Shown piece after piece: positions 42,663 to 49,794 of a stretch of 64,000 nt of DNA (position 1 is the first letter of the stretch; the number at the start of each line of letters is the position of its first letter). The notes beneath the pieces were generated by a model. That model was not told the origin of the DNA. It worked only from the letters and a program-made list of their open reading frames with translations, and did no database searches. The stretch is from Nitrospira sp. (GTDB lineage Bacteria; Nitrospirota; Nitrospiria; Nitrospirales; Nitrospiraceae), in the NCBI GenBank assembly GCA_030123565.1, contig CP126122.1, forward strand, positions 2,181,001 to 2,245,000, written 5' to 3'. Position numbers and translations under genes: made by a program.

Positions 42663-43187
42663 ATGCAGAGGCAGAGCAAGAGACAGGGTGTCGTGTGGTC
42701 GACCGTGATGGGGCTCATGTTACTGGGCGGAGTCTCGGCCGTCGCTGCGACGGGAGAGGCCAAGAAACCGGCCGAACAGGCCGCACCATCAGCGACAAAG
42801 AAAGCTCCTGCGAAGAAGGGCGCGGCGAAGGGCGGAGGCCCAAAAGCAAAGTCCGGAGCCGGCACACCCAATGGCCCGGCGCCGACATATTCTTCGGCGG
42901 AAACGGCGGCCAAGGCCACAGCCTGTTTCGGGGAAGCGCCCAAGATCGAATCGGTGAAGCCGGATGAAGGCAAGGCCGGCGACAAGGTGACGATTTCCGG
43001 CAGGAACTTCGGCCCGGCTGAGTGCCTCCGATCACTGTCCTTCGGTCCCGGGCACTCCGCGACGTTCAAGTTTGAAAGCGAGACTCAGATCACGACTACC
43101 GTGCCGAGCGGCCGGCGCAAGGGCTTGGTCATGATGACCGTCACCACCGCTTCCGGCGAGGACTCGAAGCCGTTTTTGGTGAAATGA
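42663..43187 (+). CDS. exported IPT/TIG-domain protein
   Basis: 174 residues from ATG 42663 (GGAGG six bases upstream). Signal peptide with basic start and cleavage after VSAVAA. A Lys/Ala/Pro-rich linker spans about 30-80 (KKAPAKKGAAKGGGPKAKS). One IPT/TIG beta domain lies at about 95-174: PKIESVKPDEGKAGDKVTISGRNFGP and ITTTVPSGRRKGLVMMTVTTASGEDSKPFLV. A diverged copy of its last 13 codons plus stop occurs at 45262-45303, beyond the toxin-antitoxin genes. Confidence 0.85.
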   Translation: MQRQSKRQGVVWSTVMGLMLLGGVSAVAATGEAKKPAEQAAPSATKKAPAKKGAAKGGGPKAKSGAGTPNGPAPTYSSAETAAKATACFGEAPKIESVKPDEGKAGDKVTISGRNFGPAECLRSLSFGPGHSATFKFESETQITTTVPSGRRKGLVMMTVTTASGEDSKPFLVK

Positions 43188-43556
43188 GAGAAGATACAGG
43201 AACGACGCTCCTATCGGTCCCCTGCTCCCGGAGCGCGCGCCCTCAGAAGGGCCTCGCTCGACGGCTGCAGTTGGACCGATGACGGGCCTCGTTCCATGAA
43301 AGTGGGGCAGACAAAGGCTATGTCATAATCGACCTCTGAGCTACTGGCGTCCACAAACACGACGACCCTTCCTCCACTCACCTCGCTCATTCGCAGGATG
43401 ACCCCCGCCGGCGTTGCTCGAGACCTCGGCCCCACGACAAGCGTGGTTTCTCTCTATCGACTGCTTCTCTCGTTAGACAATTTGTCGGGATGTCGGCACT
43501 TCGTTTGACGTTCTGATCACGATCGCATACCATATCGTCACTCAATGAGGTGCATC
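43188..43556. other. 369-base intergenic region before the antitoxin gene
   Basis: No supported gene. A minus-strand frame at 43211-43435 contains GGRVVVFVDASSSEVDYD, which could be a decayed gene piece, but it has no start signal. The antitoxin promoter must lie in the last 100 bases; no clear -35/-10 pair is evident. Confidence 0.35.
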
Positions 43557-43844
43557 ATGAAGTTCATCACGGTCAGAGACTTGCGTGAGCGCTCAGGACA
43601 AGTGTGGAGCAAGTTGGCGCGCGAGCGGGAGGTCATCCTTACTTCGAACGGCAAACCGATCGCCATCCTGTCGGCCATTACCGAAGACACCCTTGAGGAG
43701 TCTCTTGCTGCCGTGCGGCAAGCTCGATCAGTCTCGGCGGTCGAACAGATGCAGCGGCAATCGGTCAAGGTCGGGGCAGACAGACTTTCCCCCGACGAGA
43801 TCAATGCCGAGATTCGAACAGCCCGAAAGGCCCGCCGCCGGTGA
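43557..43844 (+). CDS. Phd/YefM-type antitoxin
   Basis: 95 residues from ATG 43557 (MKFITVRDLRERSGQVWSKL). The N-terminal 55 residues show the Phd/YefM fold: a short strand, VRDLRERSGQVWSKLAREREVILTSNGKPIAIL (key motif V-I-L-T-x-x-G-K-P-x-A-I-L). The C-terminal half is helical and would wrap the toxin (VEQMQRQSVKVGADRLSPDEINAEIRTARKARR). It overlaps the PIN toxin start by 4 bases (GTGA). The toxin gene is disrupted, so the antitoxin is now an orphan. Confidence 0.9.
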   Translation: MKFITVRDLRERSGQVWSKLAREREVILTSNGKPIAILSAITEDTLEESLAAVRQARSVSAVEQMQRQSVKVGADRLSPDEINAEIRTARKARRR

Positions 43845-44025
43845 AGGTGGTGGTGGACACGAATGTCCTGGTCTCCGGCCTGTTATCCCCATTCGGTCCA
43901 CCCGGTGAAATAGTCAGAATGATCGCCGGAGGAAGCCTCTATCTCTGTTTCGACGCCCGCATCCTCACCGAATACGCGGATGTCCTCAAACGACCTACAT
44001 TTCAATTCCACGCCGAGTTGATTAA

Positions 44026-44043
44026 GAGCTTATCCGTAAATTA
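44026..44043. repeat. IS left terminal inverted repeat
   Basis: GAGCTTATCCGTAAATTA, matching the reverse complement of 44957-44974 at 17 of 18 positions. Confidence 0.9.
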
Positions 44044-44455
44044 CATTTATCGCCAACGGGATTTTTCTGAACGTGATGATCGCCGCGGCAAGATGGGTGA
44101 GGCCGAGGAAACTGCGTTCGAGTTTCTCATACCGCACGAGCAGCTTGCGAAAGCGATTGAACCAGCTATGCGCGACCTCCACAATCCACCTCCTGGCTCG
44201 CTTCGTCGGATGCCGCCGCTGCTCCTCGGCTTCCTGCCCGCGCCCTTTGACATGGGCGATGTAGCCATGCTCTTCAATGGTGACACGTGCCGGAATGCCG
44301 GTGTAGCCTGCATCGGCACACAAGTGCTGGCTGCGTCGCTCAGGCGGCGAGGGACGCGGCACTACGATGGCGTCAAGGACGACGGCCAGCTGGCTCACAT
44401 CATGCCGGTTTGCCGCGGTCACGATGATCGACAGCGGGACGCCACGATCGTCCAC
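44030..44455 (-). CDS. IS5-family transposase, downstream frame (orfB)
   Basis: 141 residues as an open frame. VDDRGVPLSIIVTAANRHDVSQLAVVLD, then LCADAGYTGIPARV (second catalytic Asp, D-A-G-Y), and RRWIVEVAHSWFNRFRKLLVRYEKLERSFLGLTHLAAAIITFRK (the Y-(2)-R-(3)-E-(6)-K-type DDE region with Glu in WIVEVAHSW). It forms the C-terminal half of the DDE transposase with orfA and ends four bases inside the left inverted repeat. Confidence 0.88.
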   Translation of the reverse strand: MDDRGVPLSIIVTAANRHDVSQLAVVLDAIVVPRPSPPERRSQHLCADAGYTGIPARVTIEEHGYIAHVKGRGQEAEEQRRHPTKRARRWIVEVAHSWFNRFRKLLVRYEKLERSFLGLTHLAAAIITFRKIPLAINVIYG

Positions 44456-44906
44456 CAGCAGGTGGCGCTTGCTTCCATTTTTTTCCCCGATCCGTCGGGT
44501 TCGGCCCGACCGCTTCCTGAGCCAGCGGCGCTTTCATCATGGCCCCGTCGATACTCTGCCAGCGCCACGCGATGCCTTCCACGTCGTCATACTCCGCCAG
44601 CCCGGCCTGCCAGAGGGCTGCGAACAGGCCGGCGTTCTGCCACTCGAGAAAGCGCTTGTGAATGGCGCTCGCGCTCCCAAAGCGCTCGGTCGGCAACGCC
44701 TTCCACTGACAGCCCGTGCGCAACACGTAGACGATGCCCTCGAACACCAGGCGCGCCTCCTTGGGTTTGCGCCCACCCCCGGGTTTGCGCACGTAGGGCT
44801 TGGCCCTCGCACGCCGGCGCGCGGGGATCAAGGGTTCGACCCGTTGCCAAAACGCGTCCGACACTTCCCATGCTGCCGCCCTGCTGTGCGTCACACGTTT
44901 CGCCAT
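44400..44906 (-). CDS. IS5-family transposase, upstream frame (orfA)
   Basis: 168 residues, of which about the first 142 are family-like: AWEVSDAFWQRVEPLIP (DUF4096-type N-terminal domain), GGGRKPKEARLVFEGIVYVLRTGCQWKALPTERFG, then WQSIDGAMMKAPLAQEAVGPNPTDRGKKW with the first catalytic Asp in S-I-D-G. After an A7 run (minus strand, about 44477-44483) the frame continues as non-family sequence, while the family sequence continues in the +1 frame (GSKRHLLVDDRG). Full-length transposase therefore needs frameshifting or slippage at A7, or the gene has gained one A. Confidence 0.88.
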   Translation of the reverse strand: MAKRVTHSRAAAWEVSDAFWQRVEPLIPARRRARAKPYVRKPGGGRKPKEARLVFEGIVYVLRTGCQWKALPTERFGSASAIHKRFLEWQNAGLFAALWQAGLAEYDDVEGIAWRWQSIDGAMMKAPLAQEAVGPNPTDRGKKWKQAPPAGGRSWRPAVDHRDRGKPA

Positions 44907-44956
44907 CGTTGATCTCCCCCATTCGTCCGAGTCGAGATGGGAGGCAGTGTACCATA

Positions 44957-44974
44957 TTATTTACGGATAAGCTC
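44957..44974. repeat. IS right terminal inverted repeat
   Basis: TTATTTACGGATAAGCTC, the inverted partner of 44026-44043, followed by the TAA target duplicate. Confidence 0.9.
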
Positions 44975-45261
44975 TAAGATATTTCTCGATCAGATCAAGG
45001 CTGATGGATTGAGTATGGCTGGTCGCCCGTTGACCAACAGGCTTCCGGATGCTGCCGACGAAGCCTTTCTCGAAACAGCACTCGCAGGCGATGCGCGTTG
45101 TGTCATCACGGGAAACACCAAACACTTTCCGGCCTCCCGACGAGAGGGCATGCTCGTGTTCTCTCCCCGCGAGTTTCTCGAGTATTATCGACGAAAGAAT
45201 CAACCGCGAAAGGGCTAAGCAAACGGTGAAGTCAGTGCGCACAGGCTCGCCGACCATCTCC

Positions 45262-45303
45262 ACCGCCTCCGGAGAAGACTCGAAGCCGTTCTTGGTGAAG
45301 TGA
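45262..45303 (+). pseudogene. duplicated 3' end of the TIG-domain gene
   Basis: These 42 bases encode TASGEDSKPFLVK and a stop, the same 13 residues as the end of the gene at 42663-43187 (43146-43187). The five base differences all fall at third codon positions, so the copy diverged as a coding sequence before becoming a fragment. Upstream of 45262 the similarity is lost. The two copies flank the toxin-antitoxin pair. Confidence 0.8.
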
Positions 45304-45371
45304 GGAGCAGCTGCCATACATGATTCCTCAGCGACATGGCTGATAATTTTGATCGTTTTCTGGTCGGATGA

Positions 45372-45566
45372 TTACGAGAGCCGTGCATGAATGAGAAAAC
45401 ATCGCATGTCGCCGCCATGCATTAGACATTTTACGAGATTGAAGTCGTCGTCACCCCACACCTGGGGCACAATGACCCGTTGGTCGCGCACGGCAGTAAC
45501 CATTGCACAGAAAGCTGAGACGGACCTCTCCAAAGACGATTCTGCTGTAAATCCCGGCATGTTCAT
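45372..45566 (-). CDS. putative precursor peptide 1 (PGFTAE leader)
   Basis: 64 residues from ATG 45566 with GGGAGGA upstream. The leader MNMPGFTAESSL is shared with four other peptides encoded upstream on the same strand. VIVPQ at 31-35 resembles the V-x-P-Q motif of peptides 2, 4 and 5, shifted by two. The C-terminal part has two Cys (K-C-L-M-H-G-G-D-M-R-C-F-L), plus one Cys in the leader. Last gene of the putative peptide operon. Function unknown; inferred to be a substrate of the S8 protease at 47814. Confidence 0.65.
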   Translation of the reverse strand: MNMPGFTAESSLERSVSAFCAMVTAVRDQRVIVPQVWGDDDFNLVKCLMHGGDMRCFLIHARLS

Positions 45567-45665
45567 ATTGTCCTCCCATTTTCAGGCTGAGCCATCTCCA
45601 ATGATCCGACATCCATCCCACCACATATACATGATCAAAATGGGACTCCCAGGTGATACCGGGCC

Positions 45666-45872
45666 CTATCTTCGGGTGCAAACCATGCATCCATAATCGG
45701 CGTGGCGTATATCAAATATGTTTTCACATTCTTCAGCGTCAAACACGCGACAGACTGCGCGCTGTGGTGTGACGCGCTGTCCATCTACAAATGCATTCTG
45801 TCCACCATCCATTCGATAGGGCCTGTTCGTCCTGAAAAGTGATTCTTCCGCAGTAAAGTGCGGCATCTTCAT
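45666..45872 (-). CDS. putative precursor peptide 2 (PHFTAE leader)
   Basis: 68 residues from ATG 45872 with AGGAG at seven bases. It begins MKMPHFTAEESLFRTNRPYR and has V-T-P-Q at exactly 34-37, followed by a Cys-containing core (AVCRVFDAEECENIF...DYGCMVCTRR, four Cys). An upstream in-frame start at 45890 would add six residues but lacks the shared leader start. Located 93 bases downstream of peptide 3. Confidence 0.7.
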   Translation of the reverse strand: MKMPHFTAEESLFRTNRPYRMDGGQNAFVDGQRVTPQRAVCRVFDAEECENIFDIRHADYGCMVCTRR

Positions 45873-45967
45873 AAGCCATCTCCTGATCAATTTTGGCGGC
45901 CAGTCGCATGCTCACGGCGACGCATGTTTCACGACCTCCGGCTCACATCGTACAGACATGACCCGCG

Positions 45968-46192
45968 CTAGCATAGAATCACCCACGAATCACATTCAAA
46001 CGAACGGGGATCGTTCCCGGAAATGCACTGTTTAAACAACCTGCGGCAATAGGCCCTATAACGAGACTTACGACTAGCGGGAATGATCGATTGCAAGCAC
46101 GTAGAGGCATCTTTTTCAGAGAGAACTGTCCACAGCGATGCAGCGCTTCCCGTCTCCAATGAGAACTCAGCATTAAAGCTTGGCATACTCAT
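45968..46192 (-). CDS. putative precursor peptide 3 (PSFNAE leader)
   Basis: 74 residues from ATG 46192 with AAGGAGG upstream. It begins MSMPSFNAEFSLETGSAASL, the most divergent leader of the set, and has no V-x-P-Q. The C-terminal region is basic with five Cys (S-T-C-L, A-Y-C-R, K-Q-C-I, F-E-C-D, final I-L-C). The frame is open upstream to 46504, but the extra part overlaps peptide 4 and has no shared features. Confidence 0.6.
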   Translation of the reverse strand: MSMPSFNAEFSLETGSAASLWTVLSEKDASTCLQSIIPASRKSRYRAYCRRLFKQCISGNDPRSFECDSWVILC

Positions 46193-46230
46193 CGCGAGCC
46201 TCCTTCGTACCATCTTCTTCCGAAAACAAT

Positions 46231-46446
46231 TCAGGCCGAGGCCGAACAGAGTCCTAAGAATACTGGAATCAACTCCTCTTGTCCTCCAACAATGGCGATT
46301 CCTAGCGCGGTGCAGACCAGGGCTCTCCCGGTGAATTGCGGACTGACATGCTCCGCATCCGATGAATAGCCTGGTTGGCCGACAACCCAGTATCGCACAC
46401 TTATAGTCTTTAAACTTTGTTCGGCAGTGAACCCAGGCGTATTCAT
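46231..46446 (-). CDS. putative precursor peptide 4 (PGFTAE leader)
   Basis: 71 residues from ATG 46446, AAGGAGGGG upstream. It begins MNTPGFTAEQSLKTISVRYW, has V-S-P-Q at 34-37, then a hydrophobic core (ALVCTALGIAIVGGQEELIPVFLGLCSASA) with two Cys. The hydrophobic C-terminus differs sharply from the polar cores of peptides 2 and 5, as expected if leaders are conserved and cores diversify. Confidence 0.7.
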   Translation of the reverse strand: MNTPGFTAEQSLKTISVRYWVVGQPGYSSDAEHVSPQFTGRALVCTALGIAIVGGQEELIPVFLGLCSASA

Positions 46447-46642
46447 GTCTCCCCTCCTTGTGAAGTTCTGCCTCTCTCAAGGTTCTGTCGGCGGCACGGA
46501 CCAATCAGATACTTCCGCACTGCCTGTAAGACTGTTTCTCTCTTGCTCTCATGAGAGGACATCATGATCATTTACCAAGGATGACGGTTCATCCCGTGAG
46601 TCCAATGAGCGGCAGAGACGCGGGGCGCAATCATCATGGCCT

Positions 46643-46858
46643 CTAGTCCCACGGACTCTTGCCGTTACATTGTGGCCCATTCCCTCTGCAGACTGTGATC
46701 CCACCCTCCAACGTGCATGTGAATGTACAAGGTCTTTGCGGTCGCATTTGCGGGCCAACGGCGTGCCCCACGTACAGGAGGGAATGGGTGGACACCAACC
46801 AATACTGATCGTTCGTGCGAGGCAATGAATCGACGGCTGTAAATCCAGGCATGCTCAT
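46643..46858 (-). CDS. putative precursor peptide 5 (PGFTAV leader)
   Basis: 71 residues from ATG 46858, AGGAGGG upstream. It begins MSMPGFTAVDSLPRTNDQYW, has V-G-P-Q at 34-37, then a core with four Cys and several Gly (RPCTFTCTLEGGITVCRGNG, then PQCNGK). It is the first peptide gene after the PatG-C-like gene (25-base gap), so the peptides are probably on the protease transcript. Confidence 0.72.
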   Translation of the reverse strand: MSMPGFTAVDSLPRTNDQYWLVSTHSLLYVGHAVGPQMRPQRPCTFTCTLEGGITVCRGNGPQCNGKSPWD

Positions 46859-46883
46859 AGCGGGCCCTCCTAGTGGACTGTGA

Positions 46884-47798
46884 TCAGCGATCGAAATACG
46901 GTGACAGTTTGCTGACCAAATATGGAAATTCGTCGGTGACATCAACCCGCACGAAAAACTTGTCGGTCACATCGGTCTGGCGGTGTGTGAATGAGAACAC
47001 CGCGTCGACGATCTTTCGTAGGCCGCTGAGCGGTGAGGGATGGATGTCGACGGCGGTCAAGGCATAGTCCCGACCGTAGCATTCGGTTGTCTTCGCATAG
47101 ATGGCCGAATAACGCATGGCCAGATAATTCAATGCGCGATGCTCATCCGTCGCACCGGCATTGTCCGTCATTTGCATGATACGATCGAAGAGCTCTTCTG
47201 CTGCAGAGGAAAACTCCTTAGCGGCGATTTTTTCCGGGCGGGGAATGCTCTTGATGAGTGTCGTACGATCGAAGGAATAGAGTTGGTCGAAGACGACGAT
47301 GGGAACCATGAGGCCGTTGCACAGCTCAGGCGGCGCGATGGAGCCACGCATCCCGATGACGATATCGATGTCCAACGGTGTCGGAGAAGGCCGTATGGCT
47401 TCGACCAACTGAGTGAAGTCGCTGGGATCGCGAGGTTGAAGAAGATAGGTTTCCAATCCTTGCACGGTAAACACCCAACAAAGCTGACGGGCCAGGTATC
47501 GGTTCTCCGGCTTGGCCAGAACTGCATGGAACACCTCTCTATCCGTTTTGCCTTTCGTATCGGCTCGCCCCGTGGCTTGCGCAAATTCTTTTTCCACCGA
47601 GGGGCGAGGAAATCGCGTTTCAATGTTTCCCAAGGCATATACATACGTTGGTGGACCTGACGTCGCCGCGGATCCGCAACTGCATGTACCGCCCATTCCT
47701 TGTGGCTTGAGCACGCTTTTCGTCGAAATGCTTCGCGGGCGTACAAGGTCTGCCCCATCGCTCTCAGCCGCTAATTGTTCCTCTGCCGTCTGCTCCAT
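46884..47798 (-). CDS. PatG-C-like protein of a peptide-maturation locus
   Basis: 304 residues from ATG 47798 (GGAGGG upstream). An N-terminal tail with G-G-T-C-S-C-G-S at 36-43 is followed by PPTYVYALGNIETRFPRPSVEKEFAQATGR, then NRYLARQLCWVFTVQGLETYLLQPRDPSDF, IGMRGSIAPPELCNGLMVPIVVFDQLYSF and FFVRVDVTDEFPYLVSKLSPYFDR. This matches the non-protease domain that forms the C-terminal part of cyanobactin protease PatG in cyanobacteria, here as a free protein. The role of that domain is unclear. It lies 15 bases after the S8 protease gene. Confidence 0.8.
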   Translation of the reverse strand: MEQTAEEQLAAESDGADLVRPRSISTKSVLKPQGMGGTCSCGSAATSGPPTYVYALGNIETRFPRPSVEKEFAQATGRADTKGKTDREVFHAVLAKPENRYLARQLCWVFTVQGLETYLLQPRDPSDFTQLVEAIRPSPTPLDIDIVIGMRGSIAPPELCNGLMVPIVVFDQLYSFDRTTLIKSIPRPEKIAAKEFSSAAEELFDRIMQMTDNAGATDEHRALNYLAMRYSAIYAKTTECYGRDYALTAVDIHPSPLSGLRKIVDAVFSFTHRQTDVTDKFFVRVDVTDEFPYLVSKLSPYFDR

Positions 47799-47813
47799 AG
47801 GTTTCCCTCCTGG

Positions 47814-48704
47814 TTACGAATAGGCCTGGACCATTGACTGGTAGGCGTTCCATGCATTCAATAGCGGCGGAACCACCGTCCTTGCTCGCGCCGACGAGCC
47901 GCGAGTCACCGCGAACCGCACCCTGGTGGCCTGAATGTTCGGGAACAGAGACCACAACAACGCAATAGTTCCGGTCACGAATGGAGTCGCGACGCTCGTC
48001 CCTTCCAATGCGACCCCATTTTCGTCGATCCCAAGACTCATGACACGCTCGCCCGGCGCGCACAGTCCTTGTGTGCCGATCGAGCACCCGAGATTCGAAT
48101 ATTCCAGCGGTACTCCACGAACATTGCAAGCCACAACGGGAATCACCCAGGGATGTCGAGTGATGGTGGAGCTTCCGACGGTTCCTTGATTGCCCGCCGC
48201 AGCGACGACCAACACCCCTTGCCTGGTTGCTGCGTCCAATGCTTCTTGCAGCAAACGTTCGCCTCGAATCGACGGCCGTATGAGACCGACGCTTAAGTTC
48301 AGCACTTGCGCTCCAGCCGCCATACAGTCCACGATTGCCGAGGCGAGTTCCTCAGGGGTAGCGGTGGGTGTCTCTGCCTCGTTCGGGATGAGATCTGAGA
48401 AAATCGGTCGCACCACCAAGGTGCAATCTGGACATATACCAGGAGTAACCGAGGCTCTCCTTGCGGACAGGATGCCGGCCACAAAAGTCCCGTGCATGCA
48501 GGCCACGCTGGTTGTTTGAAGGCAGCCGCCTTTCCTTCCAGCTGAAGCTTCGCGGATCGTTGTACCGGCAAGATCAGGATGGCGCATCATCACCGGTCCA
48601 TCGATGAGTCCAACCACAATGTCGGGACTTCCACCTGTCCGATCCATGAGCGGTACAAGGGAGACCAACTCCAAAGGCGTCATCCTATTGGGCACTCCCT
48701 GCAT
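47814..48704 (-). CDS. subtilisin-like (S8) serine protease of a peptide-maturation locus
   Basis: 296 residues from ATG 48704 (AAGGCGAGG just before); ATG 48683 is the alternative, and a TTG at 48812 gives an unconvincing N-terminus. The complete catalytic triad is seen: Asp35 in VVGLIDGPV, His71 in CMHGTFVAGIL and Ser237 in EGTSVATPFVTG, plus the oxyanion Asn in AAGNQG. There is no signal peptide or propeptide, so it should act in the cytoplasm, as PatA/PatG-type processing proteases do. It heads the operon with the PatG-C-like gene and five small peptide genes and is the likely leader peptidase. Confidence 0.88.
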   Translation of the reverse strand: MQGVPNRMTPLELVSLVPLMDRTGGSPDIVVGLIDGPVMMRHPDLAGTTIREASAGRKGGCLQTTSVACMHGTFVAGILSARRASVTPGICPDCTLVVRPIFSDLIPNEAETPTATPEELASAIVDCMAAGAQVLNLSVGLIRPSIRGERLLQEALDAATRQGVLVVAAAGNQGTVGSSTITRHPWVIPVVACNVRGVPLEYSNLGCSIGTQGLCAPGERVMSLGIDENGVALEGTSVATPFVTGTIALLWSLFPNIQATRVRFAVTRGSSARARTVVPPLLNAWNAYQSMVQAYS

Positions 48705-48927
48705 CCTCGCCTTGTCAGGACATCTCCATTTCTTAAGTTTTTGCACAGTGCGAGACGTGCAAGCTCGCTCACAATTCCAACTTCGGTATCCACTGGGACA
48801 TACAGTAAGCAAAATGCGTCATAGGCGAATTCTCCTCTACCGATGCGGCGTTTCCGATCTCAACTCAAAGCCAGGCGCCGCACGACAGCAAACAAAGAGC
48901 CGACAGAGTGTTTCTTGGAGGAGCAAA

Positions 48928-49194
48928 ATGTTTGCCGTAAACCGGTCGCGTCACCGGACGGAACTGAGTGATTGCCGGAAAGTGAAGAGGGGCGGAGAGA
49001 GTTCCGCCCGATTGGAGAAGAAGGCGTATGTGGAACTCTTCGAATGGGGTGAATGTGCTGTTTCGTACGAGGAAAACGCCGGTGGGCGCCTACGGAGGTA
49101 CTGGAGTGGCGAACCGCCCCTCACGCGATCTCGCCTGCTAGATCAATCCCCGCCTCTTCAGATAGTCTTTGTCGATGACCGGGGCTGGTTTTGA
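48928..49194 (+). CDS. possible small protein gene (uncertain)
   Basis: 88-residue frame from ATG 48928 with a strong GGAGGA site six bases upstream. The protein is charged (KVKRGGESSARLEKKAYVELFEWGECAVSYEENAGGRLRRYW) and of no known family. Its last 57 bases overlap the 3' end of the convergent ribE, which weakens the case. The rest of 48705-49137 shows nothing else. Confidence 0.3.
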   Translation: MFAVNRSRHRTELSDCRKVKRGGESSARLEKKAYVELFEWGECAVSYEENAGGRLRRYWSGEPPLTRSRLLDQSPPLQIVFVDDRGWF

Positions 49195-49794
49195 AGGAAG
49201 GATGCCGCGTTCTTGGAGGAGACGTTCCACGTATTTGCCGATGAGGTCCGACTCCAGATTCACCTGATCGCCGATCTGTTTCAGCCCGAGCGTGGTGACC
49301 TTCGCCGTGTGGGGAATGATCGAGACCGCAAACGACCGCTCGGTGACGTCATTGATCGTGAGACTGATCCCATCCACCGTGATCGACCCCTTCGCGACAC
49401 AGTAGCGTAAGATCTCCTTCGGCGCCTCGAACTCCAGAATCAGCGCGTTGCCGTCCTGATGTCGGCTGCGGATGGCCCCGATCCCATCGACATGGCCGGA
49501 CACCATATGGCCGCCGATCCGCTCGTTCAATTTCATGGCGCGTTCCAGGTTGACGGGCGAGCCGGAAGCGAGGTTGCCGAGTGTGGTGACACGGAGAGTT
49601 TCCGGCGAAACATCGACGGAGAAATCATGGTCCGTCCTGGCGGCCACCGTGAGACAGGCGCCGTTCACGCTCACGCTGGCGCCGACGGCAAGATCGCCCA
49701 TGACCGTCGAAGCCATGATGGTCAGCCTCGTGCCGGCCATTCCCTTGTTCAGAGTGGTGACCGCGCCCATTTCTTCGACGATGCCGCTGAACAA
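49138..49794 (-). CDS. ribE: riboflavin synthase alpha chain
   Basis: 218 residues. It begins with the family signature MFSGIVEEMGAV and has the two related lumazine-binding barrels: VSVNGACLTV (about 43-52) with LRVTTLGNLASGSPVNLERAM and GGHMVSGHVDGIG (about 94-106), then ITVDGISLTIND and TTLGLKQIGDQVNLESDLIGKYVERLL. It dismutates two lumazines to riboflavin. ribD lies about 3.5 kb upstream; ribB/A and ribH are not adjacent in this window. The 149-base leader has a minus-strand TATAAT at 49935-49940 but no FMN riboswitch consensus. Confidence 0.96.
   Translation of the reverse strand: MFSGIVEEMGAVTTLNKGMAGTRLTIMASTVMGDLAVGASVSVNGACLTVAARTDHDFSVDVSPETLRVTTLGNLASGSPVNLERAMKLNERIGGHMVSGHVDGIGAIRSRHQDGNALILEFEAPKEILRYCVAKGSITVDGISLTINDVTERSFAVSIIPHTAKVTTLGLKQIGDQVNLESDLIGKYVERLLQERGILPSKPAPVIDKDYLKRRGLI

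Larger units (their letters stand above)
44026..44974 (-). mobile_element. IS5-family insertion sequence, 949 bp
   Basis: It is bounded by 18-base terminal inverted repeats beginning GAGCTTATCCGTAAAT, identical except for one base (about position 17). It is flanked by a 3-base target duplication TAA (44023-44025 and 44975-44977), as expected for the T-N-A targets of IS5-family members. It carries two overlapping transposase frames on the minus strand. The clean junctions in the toxin gene show a recent insertion. Confidence 0.93.
43841..45218 (+). pseudogene. PIN-family toxin gene split by an IS5-type element
   Basis: The 5' part (43841-44025) encodes VKVVVDTNVLVSGLLSPFG to HAELIK, and the 3' part (44978-45218) encodes IFLDQIKADGLSMAGRP to the stop. 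Removing 44026-44974 and one TAA copy rejoins ATT AAG ATA in frame, restoring a protein of about 142 residues. It carries all PIN acidic residues: Asp6 in V-V-D-T-N, Glu in LTEYADVL, and the pair in PDAADEAFLETALAGDARCVITGN. This is the TIGR00305-type putative toxin. As it stands the frame runs into the element and cannot give an active nuclease. Confidence 0.92.

Noticed and set aside
43211..43435. 74-codon minus-strand frame containing VVVFVDASSSEVDYD
   Set aside because: No ribosome site, GTG start, no recognisable family; possibly a remnant but not supported.
45451..45690. 79-codon minus-strand frame overlapping peptide 1
   Set aside because: Different frame from the leader-bearing peptide, no ribosome site.
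48770..48822. 17-codon frame after AGGAG upstream of the S8 protease
   Set aside because: Has a fair ribosome site, but is too short to judge and lacks the M-x-M-P-x-F leader of the peptide genes.
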